A stretch of DNA of 7,493 bases, taken from contig JAFYGL010000234.1 in the NCBI GenBank assembly GCA_017543165.1, positions 1-7,493 of the forward strand, in the 5' to 3' direction. The notes under the pieces are model-generated. The model saw only the letters and a program-made list of their open reading frames with translations. It was not told where the DNA came from and did no database searches. The DNA is from Victivallales bacterium. Its GTDB lineage: Bacteria > Verrucomicrobiota > Lentisphaeria > Oligosphaerales > Oligosphaeraceae. Below are positions 5,195 through 7,493 of this stretch, piece by piece (position 1 is the stretch's first letter; the number at the start of each line of letters is the position of its first letter). The position numbers were made by a program, and so were the translations under genes.

Positions 5195-6304
5195 ATGCTT
5201 TACACGAAAGAGATGTGGCGGGCTTTGCTTGCGGAGGCAAAGGGCAATGCGAGGCTGGATGAGATGGCGGAGATTGCATTGGAGGCTCCGCTTTACACGG
5301 TCACCAGGAAGATGCACACGCTGCCCAAGGGGGGCGTGCCCAACGACTATGTCAGCATAGGGCCATACTGGTGGCCAGACCCTGAAAAGCCAGATGGGCT
5401 GCCATGGATACGCAGGGACGGCGAGATCAATCCCGTCTTCTACGAATATGACAGCAAGACCATTTTCGACTTTACCACGGACACAGGTCTGCTGATGCTT
5501 GCTGGCATGGCGAATGAAAGGAAGGACTTGCTGGACAGGGCGGTGCAGCAGCTGGAATCATGGTTCATCAATCCAAAGACCAGGATGAATCCCCACATGA
5601 AGTTCGGCCAGTTTGTCCCTGGCAGGGCTGAAGGCAGGTGTTTTGGCATAATCGACGGCAAGGAACTGTACTGGCTGTTCGAACTGGTGGAGTTAATGCC
5701 GTTCAGCGATACTTGGACGCCTGGCAAACTGAACGCAATCAAGGTGTGGGCGGCCCAGTTGTTGCATTGGCTGCTGACGGATGAACTGGGCGTCACCGAA
5801 GGCAACACCCTGAACAACCATGCCATCAGCTACGACTGCATGGTGGCGATGTTCGCGCTGTTCATCGGTGACGAGGCATTGGCCAGGAAGCAGCTCAAGG
5901 AGCGCAGCATTCCGCGCATTGCCCAGCAATATGCCGCTGATGGCTCGCTGCCGCTGGAACTGGACCGCACGGATTCCAAGGGATACAGCACCTTCACTGA
6001 AATCTGCTTCCTGCAAGCGGCGGTTCTTGGAAAGAGAGTGGGCGTGGCATTCCCTGATGAGATGCTGAGGAAAGGCATGACATGGCTGGAGGAAAATATC
6101 TACTCGCCTGACTGGAAGTGGGCGCAGATAGTCCCGTTCAAGCGCATGTCGCCCATGCTGTACCAGTTTGCGGGCATGTTCTGGGATGAACAGATGCTTC
6201 TTGACAAGGCAAGGAAGGAGAGCGCCGACGAGCCATGGAAGAGGATGGTCGTGTTACGCAGTGTCCGCTACAAGACTGTGCAGGGCTCTGGCGCCAATAT
6301 GTAA
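5195..6304 (+). CDS. Alginate-lyase-family polyuronide lyase (PF05426, PL5/PL38-like)
   Basis: The 369-residue product is an alpha-helical polysaccharide lyase that would cleave uronic-acid-containing glycans (alginate, glucuronan or related) by beta-elimination. Family marks are NDYVSIGPYWWPDP (50-63), GRAEGRCFGIIDGKEL (143-158), NNHAISYD (207-214) with the likely catalytic pair Asn208/His209, and DGSLPLELDRTDSKGYSTF (249-267), whose Tyr264 is a likely catalytic base/acid. Length fits a single (alpha/alpha)-barrel domain. The start at ATG 5195 follows AGAGGA (5183-5188) by 6 nt. Unlike most members it has no signal peptide at this start, and no better upstream start is seen, so it may act inside the cell on imported oligosaccharides. 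It is followed after 18 bp by the secreted beta-helix gene, which implies one transcript. Exact substrate cannot be read from sequence alone. Confidence 0.88.
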   Translation: MLYTKEMWRALLAEAKGNARLDEMAEIALEAPLYTVTRKMHTLPKGGVPNDYVSIGPYWWPDPEKPDGLPWIRRDGEINPVFYEYDSKTIFDFTTDTGLLMLAGMANERKDLLDRAVQQLESWFINPKTRMNPHMKFGQFVPGRAEGRCFGIIDGKELYWLFELVELMPFSDTWTPGKLNAIKVWAAQLLHWLLTDELGVTEGNTLNNHAISYDCMVAMFALFIGDEALARKQLKERSIPRIAQQYAADGSLPLELDRTDSKGYSTFTEICFLQAAVLGKRVGVAFPDEMLRKGMTWLEENIYSPDWKWAQIVPFKRMSPMLYQFAGMFWDEQMLLDKARKESADEPWKRMVVLRSVRYKTVQGSGANM

Positions 6305-6322
6305 TGTAACAAGGAGATTTTC

Positions 6323-7493
6323 ATGAATAGGAAACTGATTGCAGTATTGTTTTTGTTTTGTTTGGCGGGTGTCTATGCCCTGGAGGGATATGGCGCAGTC
6401 AATGTGCTGGACTTCAAGGACGATGTGATTGCCATTGGCACGGACAAGGAGGACTGGCAGCCTGCAATACAGAAGGCGGTCGCAAAGGCATACGCCACCA
6501 CGCGTACGCTCTATTTCCCCGCTGGCACCTACAATATCCAGAAGGCGGTGGACTTTGGGCGCGAGCCGACGCAGCTATACATTTCTGGCCTGACTGTGAA
6601 TGGCGACGGCCGTTTCACTAGCATAATCAAGCAGAACAATCCAAAGGAAAACTGCATAAACTGGACTGGCAAGACCTACAAGGGCAGCATCCAGGGAGGC
6701 ACAATAAATGGAATGTGCATCCTGGGTGGTGACATTGCCTTGAACACGAAGTGGCACAACACTTTCACAATGACGCACTGCTATGCAGGTGGTTCCCGCA
6801 TCGGAATCTATGCGGAAGGCTGGAGCAACCGCTACATTGACTTCATAATCAGGCACTGCTCGGAAAAAGGCTTTGTGGGATGCGCACATTTCAATGACTG
6901 CACATTGCGGGACGGATACCTGAGCCGCTGCGGCATCGGCATCTGCTTTGACGGCGGCGCACACGGCGTGCGCGTCTCTGGCATCGGCATTGAACAGACC
7001 GTCAAGTGCGCGATGTACATCAGGCTAAGCCTGGCAATCGCCATTTCGGAATGCTATTTCGAAGGCAATGCAATGGCGCCTGTGAAGGGCTGGCAGGAGA
7101 ACTGCTCTATATGGCTGGACTACGGCAACAACGGCATCAGCGTCAACGGCTGCATTTTCCGTGGCACGGCCAAGAATTGCGGGCATATTGCCATCGGCAG
7201 CGGCGAGAACATCGCCATACAGGACAATGTGGACCAGATTCACTTGTGGGGCACGGATGCGCTCATCATGCTGGCGCACTCGTCACATCCACGCTTTGAC
7301 ACTGGCATCAAGGACCTCAAGGTGGAGAACAACAACTTCTGCTATGGCGGCAGGGCGGCACAGCCAGGCCCCATCGACTACCGCTACTTCGAGCGGGAGG
7401 CTGGCCTCTTTGACAAGGCTGTCCAAAACGGCGCGGTCTTCGAGGGCGGCAAGGACTTTCTCCGCACCATGACGCAGGCGGCGCAGAAAGACA
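6323..7493 (+). CDS. Secreted right-handed beta-helix protein, pectate lyase superfamily, 3' partial
   Basis: An open frame starts at ATG 6323, 6 nt after AAGGAG (6311-6316), and continues without a stop to the window end (390 codons). Residues 1-19 are a signal peptide: MNRK, the hydrophobic LIAVLFLFCLAG, and a VYA cleavage site. GYGAVNVLDFKDD (22-34) and DWQPAIQKAV...RTLYFPAGTYNIQ (44-73) match the opening of the pectate-lyase superfamily domain (PF12708). The rest shows repeated short beta-strand turns typical of a parallel beta-helix (for example GGTINGMCILGGDIAL, NDCTLRDGYLSRCGIGICFDGG, ISVNGCIFRGTAKNCGHIAIGSGENIAIQDN), with many Asn, Gly and Cys. It is probably an exported glycan-binding or glycan-cleaving enzyme acting together with the lyase 18 bp upstream. 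Whether it is a lyase, a hydrolase or an epimerase cannot be decided without the C-terminus. Confidence 0.88.
   Translation, partial: MNRKLIAVLFLFCLAGVYALEGYGAVNVLDFKDDVIAIGTDKEDWQPAIQKAVAKAYATTRTLYFPAGTYNIQKAVDFGREPTQLYISGLTVNGDGRFTSIIKQNNPKENCINWTGKTYKGSIQGGTINGMCILGGDIALNTKWHNTFTMTHCYAGGSRIGIYAEGWSNRYIDFIIRHCSEKGFVGCAHFNDCTLRDGYLSRCGIGICFDGGAHGVRVSGIGIEQTVKCAMYIRLSLAIAISECYFEGNAMAPVKGWQENCSIWLDYGNNGISVNGCIFRGTAKNCGHIAIGSGENIAIQDNVDQIHLWGTDALIMLAHSSHPRFDTGIKDLKVENNNFCYGGRAAQPGPIDYRYFEREAGLFDKAVQNGAVFEGGKDFLRTMTQAAQKD

Overview
The window (about 7.5 kb, moderately GC-rich genes with AT-rich spacers) looks like part of a polysaccharide-utilisation region from a member of the Lentisphaerota (Victivallales-like). 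The best clue is the gene at 4249-4962. It has a type IV prepilin-like leader of the [17 protein letters not shown] kind followed by a CxxNLKQIGL...DN...PP segment, a protein type present in very large numbers in that phylum. The GntR/LacI-type chimeric regulator and the carbohydrate-active enzymes fit the same group. The taxonomic call is inference from family knowledge, not a database result.

Layout: (1) 2-1771 (+), an alpha/beta-hydrolase of the acetyl-xylan-esterase/dienelactone-hydrolase type, open at the left edge, with an intact N-terminal active site and a second, apparently dead hydrolase-like domain. (2) 1791-2025, a gene-free convergent junction filled by an ACGCAGAG-type repeat array, an imperfect palindromic core and an inverted copy of the repeat. 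(3) 2035-2898 (-), a small cytoplasmic alkaline-phosphatase-superfamily hydrolase. (4) 2899-3154, a divergent control region with candidate promoters on both strands, a perfect 14-bp-arm inverted repeat and a second copy of its half-site just before the regulator. (5) 3155-4186 (+), the GntR-type regulator with a LacI-like sensor domain. (6) 4249-4962 (+), the prepilin-like protein. (7) 4959-5122, a 164-bp palindrome in exact register that begins in the last codon of the prepilin gene, followed by a small GGAA-loop hairpin at 5137-5158. (8) 5195-6304 (+), an alginate-lyase-family (PF05426; PL5/PL38-like) polyuronide lyase. (9) 6323-7493 (+), a secreted right-handed beta-helix protein of the pectate-lyase superfamily that runs off the right edge; it has no stop inside the window.

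Working model (inference): the regulator senses a sugar or uronide and controls itself and perhaps the divergent phosphohydrolase through the AGATACCAGT/ACTGGTATCT sites. The lyase and beta-helix genes, 18 bp apart, form a polyuronide-degrading pair. The esterase would remove ester groups from the same kind of glycan. The prepilin-like protein may be a surface or periplasmic accessory. The least explained parts are the two non-coding palindromic elements (1791-2025 and 4959-5122).
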